From DATFDN01 sp963756495 (GTDB lineage: Bacteria; Pseudomonadota; Alphaproteobacteria; Acetobacterales; Acetobacteraceae): a stretch of 64,000 nt of DNA. The notes beneath the pieces are model-generated. The model saw nothing but the letters and a program-made list of their open reading frames with translations, made no database searches and had not been told where the DNA came from. Position 1 is the first letter of the stretch. Every line of letters begins with the position of its first letter. The stretch covers positions 124,001 through 188,000 of the forward strand of contig CAVWNS010000014.1 of assembly GCA_963756495.1 (NCBI GenBank). Direction: 5' to 3'. Shown here one piece after another: positions 9,151 to 17,661 of the stretch. A program made the translations under genes and the position numbers.

Positions 9151-10209
9151 TCACACCAGCAGCCGCACGCATTTGCGCATCACCGACGGCAACCCCACCT
9201 CCGCGAGCGCCGCGGGCGCACACAGGAACCCCTCGGCGTCGATGGCGGGCACCGCCGCAGCATAGATGCTGAGGCGCAATTCGAAATGGGTGAAGCCGTG
9301 CCGCACCTCGCCCGCCGCGTGCCACCCGGCGGGCATCGGCGCGTGTGCCAGCGCTTCCGTCTCGCCCCAGGGTTCGGATCGCCAGGGCGTTCCCGGCAGC
9401 TCTGTCATGCCGCCCAGCAGCCCCGTGGGGGGGCGGTGGCGGAGCAGGATGCGGTTCTGCGCGTCCGACAGCCAGAAATGCACGCCATGGCGTACCGGGC
9501 GTTCGGCGCGTCGCGCCTTGCGCGGCAGCTCCGCCTGGAGCCGTTGCCGGCGCGCGCCGCACGGCTCGCGCCAGGGGCAGAGCCCGCAAGCCGGGGCAGC
9601 CGCGGTGCAGATTGTCGCTCCCAGATCGAACAGCGCCTGGGCGAAGTCGCTCGGTCGCGCGATGGCATCCCCGTCCGTACCCAGGGCCGTCGCGGCGGCG
9701 TGGATCGCCGGCTTCGCGGCCGGCAGCTGTTGCTCGATCGCGAAAATTCGCGTGACCACCCGTTCCACGTTGCCGTCCACCGGGACGCCCGGCACGCCGA
9801 AGGCGATCGCCGCGATGGCGGTCGCGGTGTAAAGGCCGATGCCGGGCAGCGCGCGCAGACCCGCCAGATCGCGCGGGAAGCCGCCCCGCGCCGCCAAGGC
9901 GCGCGCGCAGGCGTGCAGGTTGCGGGCGCGGGCGTAGTAGCCAAGCCCCGCCCACGCGGCCAGGACCTCGTCCAGTGGCGCGGCCGCCAGCGCGGCGACA
10001 TCGGGGAAGCGCCTGACGAACCGCTCGAAATAGGGTATGGCGGCGGACACCGTGGTCTGCTGGAGCATCACTTCGCTCAGCCAGACCCGGTACGGGTCTG
10101 GGATCTCGCCCGGCGCCGCGCGCCAGGGCAGCACCCGACGGTGACGGTCGTACCACGCGAGCAGGGCAGCGGCAGGGGCGATGACGGAGGATGCGGACAA
10201 GACGGGCAC
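9151..10209 (-). CDS. mutY: A/G-specific adenine glycosylase MutY
   Basis: MutY removes adenine mispaired with 8-oxoguanine. The catalytic Glu is in SEVMLQQTTV, the helix-hairpin-helix is LRALPGIGLYTA, and the catalytic Asp is in VPVDGNVERVV. The Fe-S cluster is C-x6-C-x2-C-x5-C (CTAAAPACGLCPWREPC). The C-terminal NUDIX-like domain has LLGGMTELPGTPW. Start at the GTG ending at 10209 (MPVLSASSVIAPAAALLAWYD); starts further upstream would run deeper into the divergent DUF721 gene. The two coding regions still overlap by about 29 bases at their 5' ends. Confidence 0.95.
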   Translation of the reverse strand: MPVLSASSVIAPAAALLAWYDRHRRVLPWRAAPGEIPDPYRVWLSEVMLQQTTVSAAIPYFERFVRRFPDVAALAAAPLDEVLAAWAGLGYYARARNLHACARALAARGGFPRDLAGLRALPGIGLYTATAIAAIAFGVPGVPVDGNVERVVTRIFAIEQQLPAAKPAIHAAATALGTDGDAIARPSDFAQALFDLGATICTAAAPACGLCPWREPCGARRQRLQAELPRKARRAERPVRHGVHFWLSDAQNRILLRHRPPTGLLGGMTELPGTPWRSEPWGETEALAHAPMPAGWHAAGEVRHGFTHFELRLSIYAAAVPAIDAEGFLCAPAALAEVGLPSVMRKCVRLLV

Positions 10210-10735
10210 GACCAAGGCTGGCACGACCTCCCGTGTGGCATCGGCGCCGCGCAACGTCTATGGCCCGCGCGCCGTCGGGACGCTGTTGCCGGCGCTGGTC
10301 CGCCCGGCATTCCGCCGGCACGGCGCGGCCGGCGCGCAGATCCTGGCCGACTGGGAGGCGATCGTCGGCCCGGCGCTCGCCGCGGCCACCCAGCCGGTAC
10401 GCCTGTCGGCCGGCACGCTGACCATCGCCTGCTCCGGCCCGGTCGCGATGGAGTTGCAGCACCTGGCGCCCGAACTGATGGCGCGCATCAACACCCAGCT
10501 CGGGGCCACGCCGGTGCAGGCACTGCGCTTCGTCCAGACCATCGTGCGCTCCGCCTCGCCCGCCGCGCCCGCCCACCTGCCCAGCGCCGCCGCGAGCCAT
10601 GCGGCGGAGACGGCCGTCGCCACGCTTCCCACCGGGCCCCTGCGCGACGCCCTCGCCGCGCTCGGCCGGGCCGTGCTGGACAGTGCGCCGCCGCGCCGCA
10701 CGCCACGCTCGACGCGGCACCAAGCCGACCGTTAG
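10181..10735 (+). CDS. DUF721 domain-containing protein
   Basis: This 184-residue protein has the DUF721 (DciA-like) core: IGTLLPALVRPAFR-type start, ILADWEAIVGPALAAATQPVRL, LTIACSGPVAMELQHLAPELMARIN. Some DUF721 proteins load the replicative helicase (DciA); whether this one does is not shown here. The N-terminal 30 residues are polar and low in conservation. Its 5' end overlaps mutY on the other strand, so expression of the two may be coupled. Confidence 0.82.
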   Translation: MTEDADKTGTTKAGTTSRVASAPRNVYGPRAVGTLLPALVRPAFRRHGAAGAQILADWEAIVGPALAAATQPVRLSAGTLTIACSGPVAMELQHLAPELMARINTQLGATPVQALRFVQTIVRSASPAAPAHLPSAAASHAAETAVATLPTGPLRDALAALGRAVLDSAPPRRTPRSTRHQADR

Positions 10736-10759
10736 ACTCCCAGCCCTATCGAGGTCCTC

Positions 10760-11399
10760 ATGCCGATTCGTCGCCGCACCCTGCTCAGCTTCGCCGCGTC
10801 CCTCGCCGCGCCGACCCTGGCGCGCGCTCAGGCTCCGTCGGGACCGCCGGTCGTGCCCGCCACCGCCGTACAGATCGCCGCATGGGAGAGCCCGCGCACG
10901 GCGGGCAGCGCCGATGCCGGGACCGAGGTGCAGGAGTTCTTCTCGCTCACCTGCACGCACTGCGCCGCGTTTGCCCAGGCCACCTTCCCGCGGATCGACA
11001 AGGACCTGATCGCTACCGGCAAGGTGCGCTGGGTATTCCGCGATTTCCCGTTGGACCGGGTGGCGTTGCAGGCGGCGATGGTGGCCCGCGCCCTGCCGCC
11101 GGAGCGCTACATGCCGTTCGTGCTCGCGCTGCTCTCTAGCCAGGACCGCTGGGCATTCGCCGAGGGCGTCGATCCGCGCGACGAGATTCTGGAAGATGGC
11201 GGCGCTGGCCGGGTTGAACCGCGCGACCTTCCAGGCGGCCTGGGACGACGCCGCGTTGCGCGACTGGATACTGGCCCAGCAGGCGGCCGACCAGAAGCGC
11301 TACGGGATCGACGCGACCCCGACCTTCCTGATCGGCGGCCGCAAGCAGTCGGGCGACATGAGCTACGAGGAATTCGTCAAGTTCCTTCCGAACGCCTGA
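10760..11399 (+). pseudogene. DsbA-family thiol oxidoreductase, one +1 frameshift
   Basis: The protein is exported (IRRRTLLSFAASLAAPTLARAQ; the Arg-Arg makes Tat export possible) and carries a thioredoxin-fold active site CTHC (EFFSLTCTHCAAFA) with the WVFRDFPLD stretch of the DsbA/DSBA-like thioredoxin_4 family. After DPRDEIL the frame shifts: removing one G in the GG at 11191-11192 restores DEILKMAALAGLNRATF. The protein then continues to IDATPTFLIGGRKQSG, with the cis-proline Thr-Pro, and the stop at 11399. Corrected length is about 213 residues. It ends 10 bases before smc. Probably a sequence error. Confidence 0.85.
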
Positions 11400-11409
11400 C
11401 GGGGTCAGC

Positions 11410-14400
11410 GTGCAGGTCCGCTTCTCCCGGCTTCGCATCACCGGGTTCAAGAGCTTCGCCGAGCCGGCCATGGTGGAGATCCTGCCGGGCCTGACCGGGA
11501 TCGTGGGACCGAACGGCTGCGGCAAGTCCAACGTCGTCGAGGCGCTGCGCTGGGCGATGGGCGAGTCGAGTGCCCGCAACCTGCGCGGCGGCGAGATGGA
11601 CGACGTGATCTTCGCCGGAACCGCCGGCCGGCCCTCGCGCAACATCGCCGAGGTCGGGCTGGTGCTGCACGATGCCCAGGGACTCGCCCCGCCGCCCTTC
11701 GCCGAATTGGGCGAGCTGGAGATCGTGCGCCGCATCGAGCGCGGGGCGGGCAGCCAGTACCGGGTGAACGGCAAGGAGGTGCGGGCGCGCGACGTGCAGA
11801 CCCTGTTCGCCGACCTCGCCTCGGGTGCCCGCGCCTCGGCGATGGTGAGCCAAGGCCGGGTCGGCGCGCTGGTCGGCGCGCGGCCCGAGGAGCGGCGCGG
11901 CGTGCTGGAGGAGGCGGCCGGCATCACCGGCCTGCACGCGCGCCGCCACGAGGCGGAGCTGAAGCTGCGCCAGGCGGAGGCGAACCTTGCCCGCGCCGAG
12001 GACCTGAAGGGCCAGCTCGAGACCCAGCTCAACGGGCTGAAGCGCCAGGCGCGCCAGGCCAACCGCTACCGCAACATCTCCGGCGCGATCCGCCAGGGTG
12101 AGGCGGAGCTGCTGGCGATCCAGCGTGCGCGGGTCGAGCAGGCGCGCGCCACCGCCGAGGAGGCGATGGCGGCGGCGCGCGAGGCGGTGCTGGTGGCCGC
12201 GCAGGGGGCGCAGGCGGCGCGGGCGCAAGCCGAAGCGGGCGCGGCGGCGCTGCCGGGGCTGCGCGAGACCGAGGCCGAGGCTCGCACCGTGCTCGAACGC
12301 CGCCGCATCGCCGGGGAGCAGATCGCAGCCGAGGAAAGCCGTGCCCGCGCCGCGCTGGCCGAAGCCGAGCGGCGGAGTGCGCAGATCGCCAAGGACGTGG
12401 CACACGCCGAACAGGCCACGGGTGATGCGGCGGCAGCGGAGGACCGGCTGGCCGAGGAGGACTCCCGCCTCGCCACGGCCGAGAAATCTCACCCGGCCCG
12501 CCTCGACGCCGCCGAGGCGGCTTGCGTCATGGCGGTGGAGGCGGCGCGCGAGGCCGAGCTGGAGGCCAACCGCGCCACTGAATCGGCCGCCGAGGCCTCG
12601 GCCCGCGCGCAGGCCGCCGCGCAGCTCCTGCACGGCGCCGAGGCGCGGGCACGCCGCGCCGGCGAGCAGCTCGCCCGCGCAGACCAGGAGCGCGAGCGCA
12701 TCCGCGCCCAGGCGGTCGATCCGGCCCAACTCGCCGCGGCCATTGAGGAGCAGGCGGCAGCCGCAGCCGCGCTGGAGTCCGCACGTGCCGCGCAGGAGGC
12801 GGCCGAGCACACCCGCGCCACCGCCCAGTCCACGCTCGCCGAGGCGCGCACCCGCCTGTCCGGGGCTGAGAGCACACGCGCCAAGCTCGCTGCTGAGGCG
12901 CGCGCGCTGACGGAGGTGCTGGCGGTGAAGGACGGCGAGCGCTGGCCGCCGATGGTCGATGCGCTGAGCGTGCCCGCCGGGCTGGAGGCGGCGCTGGGGG
13001 CGGCGCTGGGCGAGGAGTTGACCTCCGCCGCCGACCGCGAGGCCGCCCGCCACTGGCGGGAACTGGCGCCGCTCGACGCCCCGGCGCTGCCCGCCGGCGC
13101 CCAATCCTTTGCCGCTCTCGCCCAGGGACCGGCCGCGCTGACGCGGGCCCTGTCGCTGATCGGGCTGGTAGCGGACGACGCGGCGGGGGATCGAGCGCAG
13201 ACCCTGCTCGCGCCGGGGCAGATGCTGGTCTCCCCGGCCGGGGCGGTCTGGCGCTGGGATGGCTACACGATCCGCGCCGGCACGCCGACCGCCGCAGCGG
13301 TCCGGCTGCGCCAGCGCAACCGGCTCAAGGCGTTGCGTGCCGATCTCTCGGCGGTCGAGGCGCAGACGGCCGAGGCGACGCAGGCCCGCGCGGTGGCGGA
13401 GGCCGCCGACCACGCCGCCGCCGCCGCCGAGCAGCGCACGCGCCAAGCCCGGCGCGAGGCGGAACAGCGTCTCGAACGCGCCCGCAATGCGGCGTCGCAG
13501 TTGCGGGCCCAGGCGGACGGCGTCGCCGCCCGGCTCGCCGCCGCCGAGCAGCAGGTCGCGGCGCTGGCCCCCGAGCATGGGGACGCGGCGCGCGCGCTTG
13601 CCGAGGCCCGCGCCGCGCACACCGCTTTGCCAGACATCGCCGGCTTGCGGTCGGCCGTCGAGCAAGCGCGGGCGCAGCTGGGCCGGCTGCGTGCCACGGA
13701 GGCCGCCGCTCGCAACGAGCGCGACGGCCTGGCGCGTGAGGGCGCCGCGCGGGCCTCCCGCCGCGCCGTCATCGCGCGCGAGCGGGCCGATTGGCGCGAG
13801 CGTGCGGCCGATGCCGGGGGGCGGCTCGCGGATCTGGTGGCGCGCGCCCGCGAGGCCGAGGCGGCGCATGCCAGCCTCGCCGCCGCGCCCGGCCGGGTGG
13901 CCGAGGCGAAGTCGGAAGCCGAGGCGGCGCTGGCGGCGGCCGAAGCCGCGCATCGTCGCGCCGCCGAGGCGATGGCCGGCGCCACCCGGCAGGCGAGCGA
14001 GCACGAGCGCGCGGCCCGTGCCGCCGAGGCGGCGGCTGCCGCCGCGCGCGAGGCGGCGGTGCGGGCCGAGGCGGAGGCGAGCCAGGCCGACCACGCCTGG
14101 GGCACCGTCGCCGAGCGCATCCTGGAGCGGCTTGGGGCCACGCCGGCGCTGCCCGACCCACCGGTGCCCTGCGACGCCGAGGCCGAGGAGAAGGCCCGGC
14201 GCAAGCTGGAGCGCTTGGTCAAGGAGCGCGACGAGATGGGGCCGGTCAATCTGCGCGCCGAGGTCGAGGTGGACGAGGCCGAGCGCCAGATCGCCACCAT
14301 CGAGGCCGAGCGCGCCGAGATCGCCACCGCCATCGCCAAGCTGCGCGGCTCCATCGGCCATCTGAACCGCGAGGGTCGCGAACGGCTGGCCAAGGTCTTC

Positions 14401-14877
14401 GAGGAGGTCGATCGTCATTTCCAGGCGCTGTTTTCCCGCATGTTCAACGGCGGGCGCGCCCATCTCGCGCTGGTCGGCTCCGACGACCCGCTGGAGGCGG
14501 GGCTGGAGATCTACGCCCAACCCCCCGGCAAGAAGCTGGCGACTTTATCGCTGTTGTCGGGGGGCGAGCAGGCACTGACCGCGCTGTCGCTGATCTTCGC
14601 CGTGTTCCGCTGCAACCCGGCGCCGATCTGCGTGCTCGACGAGGTGGACGCGCCGCTCGACGATGCGAACGTCGATCGTTTCTGCGCGTTGCTGGAGGAC
14701 ATGGTGCGCGAGACCGGCACGCGCTTCCTGGTCGTGACCCACCATCCGCTGAGCATGGCCCGCATGGACCGGCTTTATGGCGTCACCATGCAGGAGCGCG
14801 GCATCTCCCGCCTGCTCTCGGTCGATCTCCGCGCGGCCGAGCTGATGGTCGAGGCGCCGCCGATGGCGGCGGAATAG
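11410..14877 (+). CDS. smc: Chromosome segregation protein SMC
   Basis: This is a 1155-residue condensin ATPase. Walker A is GPNGCGKSN at residues 33-41. Long alanine/glutamate/arginine-rich coiled coils flank the hinge (about residues 510-640: MVDALSVPAGLEAALGAAL, LAPGQMLVSPAGAVWRWDG). The C-terminal head has the signature LSGGEQALTALSLIFAVFR and Walker B ICVLDEVDAPLDDANV. Start is the GTG at 11410. The alanine-rich codon use of the coiled coils creates a 1047-residue antisense open frame that I do not consider a gene. The companions scpA and scpB are not in the window. Confidence 0.97.
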   Translation: MQVRFSRLRITGFKSFAEPAMVEILPGLTGIVGPNGCGKSNVVEALRWAMGESSARNLRGGEMDDVIFAGTAGRPSRNIAEVGLVLHDAQGLAPPPFAELGELEIVRRIERGAGSQYRVNGKEVRARDVQTLFADLASGARASAMVSQGRVGALVGARPEERRGVLEEAAGITGLHARRHEAELKLRQAEANLARAEDLKGQLETQLNGLKRQARQANRYRNISGAIRQGEAELLAIQRARVEQARATAEEAMAAAREAVLVAAQGAQAARAQAEAGAAALPGLRETEAEARTVLERRRIAGEQIAAEESRARAALAEAERRSAQIAKDVAHAEQATGDAAAAEDRLAEEDSRLATAEKSHPARLDAAEAACVMAVEAAREAELEANRATESAAEASARAQAAAQLLHGAEARARRAGEQLARADQERERIRAQAVDPAQLAAAIEEQAAAAAALESARAAQEAAEHTRATAQSTLAEARTRLSGAESTRAKLAAEARALTEVLAVKDGERWPPMVDALSVPAGLEAALGAALGEELTSAADREAARHWRELAPLDAPALPAGAQSFAALAQGPAALTRALSLIGLVADDAAGDRAQTLLAPGQMLVSPAGAVWRWDGYTIRAGTPTAAAVRLRQRNRLKALRADLSAVEAQTAEATQARAVAEAADHAAAAAEQRTRQARREAEQRLERARNAASQLRAQADGVAARLAAAEQQVAALAPEHGDAARALAEARAAHTALPDIAGLRSAVEQARAQLGRLRATEAAARNERDGLAREGAARASRRAVIARERADWRERAADAGGRLADLVARAREAEAAHASLAAAPGRVAEAKSEAEAALAAAEAAHRRAAEAMAGATRQASEHERAARAAEAAAAAAREAAVRAEAEASQADHAWGTVAERILERLGATPALPDPPVPCDAEAEEKARRKLERLVKERDEMGPVNLRAEVEVDEAERQIATIEAERAEIATAIAKLRGSIGHLNREGRERLAKVFEEVDRHFQALFSRMFNGGRAHLALVGSDDPLEAGLEIYAQPPGKKLATLSLLSGGEQALTALSLIFAVFRCNPAPICVLDEVDAPLDDANVDRFCALLEDMVRETGTRFLVVTHHPLSMARMDRLYGVTMQERGISRLLSVDLRAAELMVEAPPMAAE

Positions 14878-14957
14878 CGTTTCGCAATACGTTCGTAACA
14901 CGGCGGTTACACCGGCACGCTACATCGCCGCCGTATGGGACAAAGGAGTGATCCGCG

Positions 14958-15269
14958 ATGTTCACGAAGCAGCGCATCGGGGCCGTGATGGCCGTGCTCG
15001 GCGTCATCGGCGTGGGCATGACGGCCCTGCCGGGCTCGGCGAAGGCGTGGTGGAGCGGCGGCTGGGGCTGGCATGGCGGGGTCGGGGTCGGCATCGTGCT
15101 GCCGCCCGTGGTAGTGGGGCCGCCCGTCTATGCCGCGCCTCCGGTCGGCTACGCGCCGCCGGTCGTGTACGCGCCTCCGCCCCCGGTCGGCTACGCGCCG
15201 GCGCGTGGGCCGGTCTGGGTGCCGCCGCATTGGCAGGGCGGCTACTGGGTTCCCGGCCATTGGGGCTGA
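14958..15269 (+). CDS. Small secreted glycine/proline/tyrosine-rich protein (YXWGXW-like)
   Basis: This 103-residue protein has a clear signal peptide (MFTKQRIGAVMAVLGVIGVGMTALPGSAKA). The mature part is built from WGWHGGVGVG, repeated PPVGYAPP/PPVVYAPP units and a C-terminal WVPPHWQGGYWVPGHWG. The aromatic W-x-P-H-W end is typical of small periplasmic or surface proteins of the YXWGXW group. Function unknown. Confidence 0.7.
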   Translation: MFTKQRIGAVMAVLGVIGVGMTALPGSAKAWWSGGWGWHGGVGVGIVLPPVVVGPPVYAAPPVGYAPPVVYAPPPPVGYAPARGPVWVPPHWQGGYWVPGHWG

Positions 15270-15275
15270 GCGAAA

Positions 15276-16685
15276 TCAGAATGTCACCACGGTTCTGAGT
15301 CCGAGCACGGCGGCATCTCCCACGATCTTGCCGGACGCCGCGTTCACGATGCCACCCCCGGGGCGGACGACGTACTGGACATCGGGCTGCACCTGCCACC
15401 AGGGCGCCAGCTGCGCCTGATAGGTCAGCTCGATCATCGTCTCTGCCCCGCGCACCGGATAGAGCCCGCCGCTCAGGCTGGCCAGGGTGCGGTCGGCGGC
15501 GGTGGCGGCTCCGCTGACCCGTGCCCACCCGACCCCCAGCCCGACCGTGTCGTTGGCGCGTCCGAAAGGCCCCTTGTACGTTCCCCCGGCATCCACGAAG
15601 GCCACGATCTGGTTGCGGTTGGCCGGCGCCCCCATTGCCCGCAGGAACACGCCCAGGCCGCCGTCCTTCAGCCCGGGCGGACGGAACACGAGCTGATCCA
15701 GCACCGTGTACATGCTCCAATTATCGCTATGCGGGCCTGAGGCCGCCGGCGCCGGGAGCCCCGCCGGCTGGCCGCCGGCATTGGCGAACGGGTCTGCCAC
15801 CGCATTGCTGTTATACCAGCCGCCCAGCTTGTAGGTGGCGGGCAGACCCGTCGCGCCCTCGCCCTGGTTCAACGCGACCTGCGCCTCGGCGATCACGAAC
15901 GCGCCCTGGAACCGCAGATTGGCCCCTGACGGGTTGCGTGCCTGCGGGTCACCGGTGCCCGAGCCACCCGGCGTGCCGTTGAACACGCCGAGCAGCAGTG
16001 TTGTCGCCGCATTCGGCCGCGCGCGCAGCCGCACGCCGGGGGTCGCCAGGGGATAGGCCGGGCCGCCGGCGGGCAGATCGAAGGTGGCCAGGGTCGGCCA
16101 GCCAAAGCTGCTATTGAGGAACAGGTCGCCGGACTGGCTGATGATGAACTCCTGGTCGGCGGCGAGCTGGCCCAAACGGATGTCCAGCTTCCCGCCCAGG
16201 AGCGACTGCTGGTACCAAAGCTCAAACAAGCGAGTGGCGCGGTCGGCCTCGATCGCGCTGACCACGTTCAGATTGTCCAGGTTGTTGGTGGTCAGCCCGC
16301 GCCCGTGGATCTGCCAGGCACTGACATTGAACATGCCGCCCGGCAGACTGACGGCCTTATCGAGGTCGATCCCCAGGCTAAGCTCGGTCGCGCCCTCATA
16401 GATGACGCCGCGCGCCCGCCCGCCGGAGGGATTGCCGAGCACCTCGCTGGTTTCCGTCGCACCCAACGAAATGCCGACCGAGGCCAGCGCCGAGCGCGCG
16501 CCCCCGATATCGCCGAGCAGGTTGCTCCGCTCCCACAGGCCGGAGCCTTGCGCCGTCTGCTGAGCTTGGCCGGGCGTGGGGGCTTCCCGCGTCGTCGGAG
16601 CGCTCGGCGTCGTCTGGCCCGCCGCACCCGGCACCGCGACGATGAGGCCGAGCAACGCCCAGACAGCCGCTTGACTCCATCGCAT
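15276..16685 (-). CDS. OprB-family outer-membrane porin, likely Zur-controlled
   Basis: This 469-residue protein has a signal peptide (AVWALLGLIVAVPGAAGQ) and the hallmarks of carbohydrate-selective OprB porins: LLGDIGGARSALASVGISLG near the start, FELWYQQSLLGGKLDIRLGQLAADQEF, and a C-terminal strand ending in Phe (LGLRTVVTF). OprB porins normally pass sugars. This one diverges from znuA across a near-consensus Zur box that covers its own -10 element, so I infer a role in zinc entry across the outer membrane. Start taken at MRWSQAAVWA; a TTG at 16706 would lie inside the regulatory region. Confidence 0.88.
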   Translation of the reverse strand: MRWSQAAVWALLGLIVAVPGAAGQTTPSAPTTREAPTPGQAQQTAQGSGLWERSNLLGDIGGARSALASVGISLGATETSEVLGNPSGGRARGVIYEGATELSLGIDLDKAVSLPGGMFNVSAWQIHGRGLTTNNLDNLNVVSAIEADRATRLFELWYQQSLLGGKLDIRLGQLAADQEFIISQSGDLFLNSSFGWPTLATFDLPAGGPAYPLATPGVRLRARPNAATTLLLGVFNGTPGGSGTGDPQARNPSGANLRFQGAFVIAEAQVALNQGEGATGLPATYKLGGWYNSNAVADPFANAGGQPAGLPAPAASGPHSDNWSMYTVLDQLVFRPPGLKDGGLGVFLRAMGAPANRNQIVAFVDAGGTYKGPFGRANDTVGLGVGWARVSGAATAADRTLASLSGGLYPVRGAETMIELTYQAQLAPWWQVQPDVQYVVRPGGGIVNAASGKIVGDAAVLGLRTVVTF

Positions 16686-16707
16686 CTTCTCTGCCCCTCT
16701 TCTCAAA

Positions 16708-16724
16708 ATGATACATTATAACAT
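16708..16724. promoter_or_regulatory. Candidate Zur operator overlapping the porin -10
   Basis: The 17-bp sequence ATGATACATTATAACAT differs at two positions from the proteobacterial Zur consensus ATGTTATAWTATAACAT as I remember it. Read on the minus strand it contains a perfect TATAAT (16715-16720) that can serve as -10 for the porin. It is 22 bases from the porin start and 61 from znuA, so one bound dimer could shut off both directions when zinc is plentiful. It is strikingly AT-rich in a region with very high GC. Confidence 0.72.
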
Positions 16725-16730
16725 CCCTAC

Positions 16731-16747
16731 TTGCGAAGATTTCGCAA
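16731..16747. promoter_or_regulatory. Second perfect inverted repeat upstream of znuA
   Basis: TTGCGAA-GAT-TTCGCAA is a perfect 7-3-7 inverted repeat between the Zur-like box and the znuA start, 38 bases before the ATG. It could be an operator for a second dimeric regulator or a hairpin in the znuA leader. I do not recognise it as a known box. Confidence 0.45.
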
Positions 16748-16785
16748 CGCGAAGGCCAGCATCCTGACGATAGGGGAGATCACGA

Positions 16786-17661
16786 ATGAGGGGTTTTGCA
16801 GTTCTGCTAATCGCCATTCTGGGCGTGTGGGCCGCTCCGGGGCGCGCCCAGCCGGTCGGCATTGTCGCCGCCGAGAACATGTATGCCGATGTGGCGCGCC
16901 AGATCGCCGGGCCGGGGGCGGCGGTGAGCGCCATCCTGAGCAAGCCCGACGAGGACCCGCATCTGTTCGAGCCGACCGCCTCGGTTGCGCGTGTGGTCGC
17001 GCGGGTGCGGGTGGTGGTGCTGAACGGGGCCGGGTACGACCCTTGGATGCAGCGCCTGATCAACGCGCAGCCAACGCCCGGACGGATCGTCCTCGACATC
17101 GGCGGTCTAGTCCACGCCGCTCCCGGCGCCAACCCCCATCTCTGGTACGATCCGGCGACCATGCCCATCTTCGCGCGCGCACTGGCCGACGAACTCTCCC
17201 GTATCGAGCCCGCCGGGGCGGACGGGTACGCCGCGCGCCTGCACGAGTTCCTCGACTCGCTTGCCCCGTTGCACGCGCGGATCGCGGCCATGCGCCGGCG
17301 ATGGAGCGGTACGCCAGTGACGGCGACTGAGCCGGTGTTCGGCGACATGGCCGCCGCGCTCGGCCTGACCATGCTCAACCAGCAGTTCCAGCTCGCCGTG
17401 ATGAACGATACCGAGCCCGCCGCCAGCGATGTCGCTGCCTTCGAGCGCGACCTGCGTACCCACCGGGCGCGCGTGCTGATCTACAACAGCCAGGCGACCG
17501 ACGCCTCGGCGGAGCGCCTGCGCCGGATCGCGGCCGAAGCGGGCGTGCCGACGATCGGCGTGACGGAGACGGAGCCGTCGGGGCAGTCCTACCAGCAATG
17601 GATGGAGGGCGGGCTGGACGCATTGGCGGCGGCGCTGACGCAGGGCGGCGGCGGACGGTGA
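16786..17661 (+). CDS. znuA: Zinc/manganese-type ABC transporter binding protein ZnuA
   Basis: This is a 291-residue periplasmic cluster A-I metal-binding protein with signal peptide (LLIAILGVWAAPGRAQ). Candidate metal ligands are His59 (DEDPHLFEP), His118 (GANPHLWYDP), Glu in TEPVFGDM and a C-terminal acidic residue in TETEPSGQSY. The His-rich loop of many ZnuA proteins is absent and the third ligand region is Glu rather than His, so the sequence alone would also fit manganese; the Zur-like box argues for zinc. Its stop overlaps the znuC start (GTGA). Confidence 0.85.
   Translation: MRGFAVLLIAILGVWAAPGRAQPVGIVAAENMYADVARQIAGPGAAVSAILSKPDEDPHLFEPTASVARVVARVRVVVLNGAGYDPWMQRLINAQPTPGRIVLDIGGLVHAAPGANPHLWYDPATMPIFARALADELSRIEPAGADGYAARLHEFLDSLAPLHARIAAMRRRWSGTPVTATEPVFGDMAAALGLTMLNQQFQLAVMNDTEPAASDVAAFERDLRTHRARVLIYNSQATDASAERLRRIAAEAGVPTIGVTETEPSGQSYQQWMEGGLDALAAALTQGGGGR

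Noticed and set aside
9128..10960. 610-residue minus-strand frame across mutY, DUF721 and the DsbA-like gene
   Set aside because: It is arginine/alanine/glycine-rich shadow translation; the real genes in other frames have complete motifs.
11377..14520. 1047-residue open frame antisense to smc
   Set aside because: It is a shadow of the GC-rich, alanine-rich coiled-coil codons of smc; it has repetitive Leu/Arg/Gly composition and no domain.
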